A stretch of 64,000 bases of DNA from Hyphomicrobiaceae bacterium. GTDB lineage: Bacteria > Pseudomonadota > Alphaproteobacteria > Rhizobiales > Hyphomicrobiaceae. The notes below the pieces were generated by a model that saw nothing but the letters and a program-made list of their open reading frames with translations, ran no database searches and had not been told where the DNA came from. Made by a program: the position numbers and the translations under genes. Positions 63,153-64,000 of the stretch are shown here, in pieces. Location: positions 62,001 to 126,000 of the forward strand of contig JAJFHG010000068.1 of NCBI GenBank assembly GCA_021775735.1, in the 5' to 3' direction. Each line of letters starts with the position of its first letter. Positions within the stretch are counted from its first letter, which is position 1.

Positions 63153-64000
63153 GGGGTTTGTCCTTTGGGGGTTAGCCCTTTGGCAATTGTTTCGGTCGTT
63201 ACCCGTAGAAGATCAAGGTAGGTGGGTACCGGACCGTCAGCGTTAGATAAAGAGTCTACGTAGAGTACGCCAGCGTAGTGCGCGTTGGTTTGCTGGGCAA
63301 TGACTTCTGCAGGCGCAGACGATACCGTGCTTTCTGAAAAGATTGCTGGAATATTATTCGCATTGATGGTGTCGATCACTTTGCGCATTTGATGTGGCGT
63401 ACCTTGTTGATCGGCATTTATTGGCCAGACATACAATTCCTTCAATCCAAGATCCCGCGCCAAGTAGCTGAATGCGCCTTCACTTGTTACGAGCCAGCGG
63501 CGGGCATCAGGAACTTTGAACAATTGTTTGCGTAGCGGCTCGATTGTGGCTTTGATCTTATCGCTATAAGCTTTGGCATTGGCGGTGTAGGTGTCAGCAT
63601 TCTCGGGGTCGTGCTTCACCAATGCTTTGCGAATATTTTCAACATAGACCAATGCTGTGCTTGGGGACATCCATGCGTGCGGATTAGGCTTGCCGCTGTA
63701 AGGACCCTCGCCAATGCCCATTGGTTTGATGCCGTCGCTGACGACAACAGATGGAACACCTTTCAAGTTAGCGAGGAATTTCTCAAACCAAAGTTCCAGG
63801 TTCAGGCCGTTCCATAAAATGAGCTTTGCATCTTGGGCTTTGAGAATGTCTCGCGGCGTTGGCTGATAGTTATGGATTTCAGCGCCCGGTTTGGTGATTG
63901 ATTGGACCACTGCCGCATCACCGGCCACGTTGGATGCCATGTCCGCAATCACCGTGAACGTTGTGATGATTTTGAACCTGTCAGACGTCTTAGTTTGCTC
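63149..64000 (-). CDS. sitA: Metal-binding periplasmic protein, SitA-like, cut by the window edge
   Basis: A cluster A-I solute-binding protein for Mn2+ or Zn2+/Fe2+. The frame is open through base 64000, with [19 protein letters not shown] continuing past the GTG at 63952, so the true start and signal peptide lie beyond the window. Metal ligands are His in [12 protein letters not shown] and His in [11 protein letters not shown], with a Glu (FSESTVSS) and Asp (YVDSLS) later. The absence of a long His-rich loop speaks for Mn/Fe rather than ZnuA-type zinc. Confidence 0.9.
   Translation of the reverse strand, partial: EQTKTSDRFKIITTFTVIADMASNVAGDAAVVQSITKPGAEIHNYQPTPRDILKAQDAKLILWNGLNLELWFEKFLANLKGVPSVVVSDGIKPMGIGEGPYSGKPNPHAWMSPSTALVYVENIRKALVKHDPENADTYTANAKAYSDKIKATIEPLRKQLFKVPDARRWLVTSEGAFSYLARDLGLKELYVWPINADQQGTPHQMRKVIDTINANNIPAIFSESTVSSAPAEVIAQQTNAHYAGVLYVDSLSNADGPVPTYLDLLRVTTETIAKGLTPKGQTP

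Noticed and set aside
1-64000. tRNA, rRNA, insertion sequences, prophage or CRISPR loci
   Set aside because: Looked for T-loop motifs, transposase signatures and repeat-spacer patterns by eye and found none; a covariance-model scan would be decisive for RNA genes.

Overview
The window reads as a chromosomal segment of an alphaproteobacterium, most plausibly a marine or aquatic member of the Hyphomicrobiales or a close relative. Three things suggest this. The aa3 cytochrome oxidase operon runs coxB-ctaD-ctaB-small membrane protein-ctaG-ctaE-DUF983-SURF1 and leads straight into thrC, an M16 peptidase and a GNAT gene. The ATP synthase F0 genes (atpI-B-E-b'-b) form their own operon, separate from F1. 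The block mutY / DUF721 / two DsbA-like genes / smc is also typical. IalB, BcsS-like, phasin-like, YqgE and SitABCD-like genes fit the same group. The genus cannot be fixed from sequence alone.

Layout. 1-9.6 kb is the accessory part: the end of katG, a transmembrane Ser/Thr kinase carrying 12 Sel1 repeats and a peptidoglycan-binding tail, a secreted cysteine-rich protein of unknown function, and an exported TPR protein fused to a DUF900-type hydrolase. Long spacers separate katG, the kinase and the secreted protein, and two of these spacers carry copies of one intergenic repeat. 9.6-11 kb is a reverse-strand pair: a MoaD/ThiS-like protein ending in Gly-Gly and a BNR/YCF48-like beta-propeller. 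11.2-16.3 kb is a TetR-controlled RND efflux operon, followed by MarC-, BcsS-, phasin- and IalB-like genes. 19.9-30.2 kb is the cytochrome oxidase/threonine synthase run, followed by a large PAS-GGDEF-EAL protein with a degenerate GGDEF site.

33.9-38.7 kb holds yqgE, a DsbD-N-like exported protein, a peroxiredoxin and the reverse operon ispH-thrB-rnhA. 39.9-42.6 kb is the F0 operon with its terminator. 43-46 kb holds two tandem TadG-like vWA proteins, each with nearly the same terminator. 46.5-53.8 kb holds smc, two DsbA-like genes, a DciA-like gene and mutY. 53.9-60.5 kb mixes a secreted metallophosphoesterase, a DUF2147 protein, a split YeeE/YedE pair, an SH3-domain protein and a GT-C-like membrane protein. 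60.5-64 kb is a SitABCD-type Mn/Fe ABC transporter running off the right edge.

How the parts connect. Respiration is covered by the oxidase, its heme and copper assembly factors, and F0. Oxidative and metal stress is covered by KatG, the peroxiredoxin and SitABCD. Envelope biology is unusually well represented: kinase, secreted TPR hydrolase, DsbA and DsbD-like proteins, TadG pair and metallophosphoesterase. I found no rRNA, tRNA, CRISPR array, transposase or prophage genes. The most attractive candidates for something undescribed are the Gly-Gly MoaD/beta-propeller pair and the repeat-flanked kinase / Cys-rich protein / TPR-hydrolase block.
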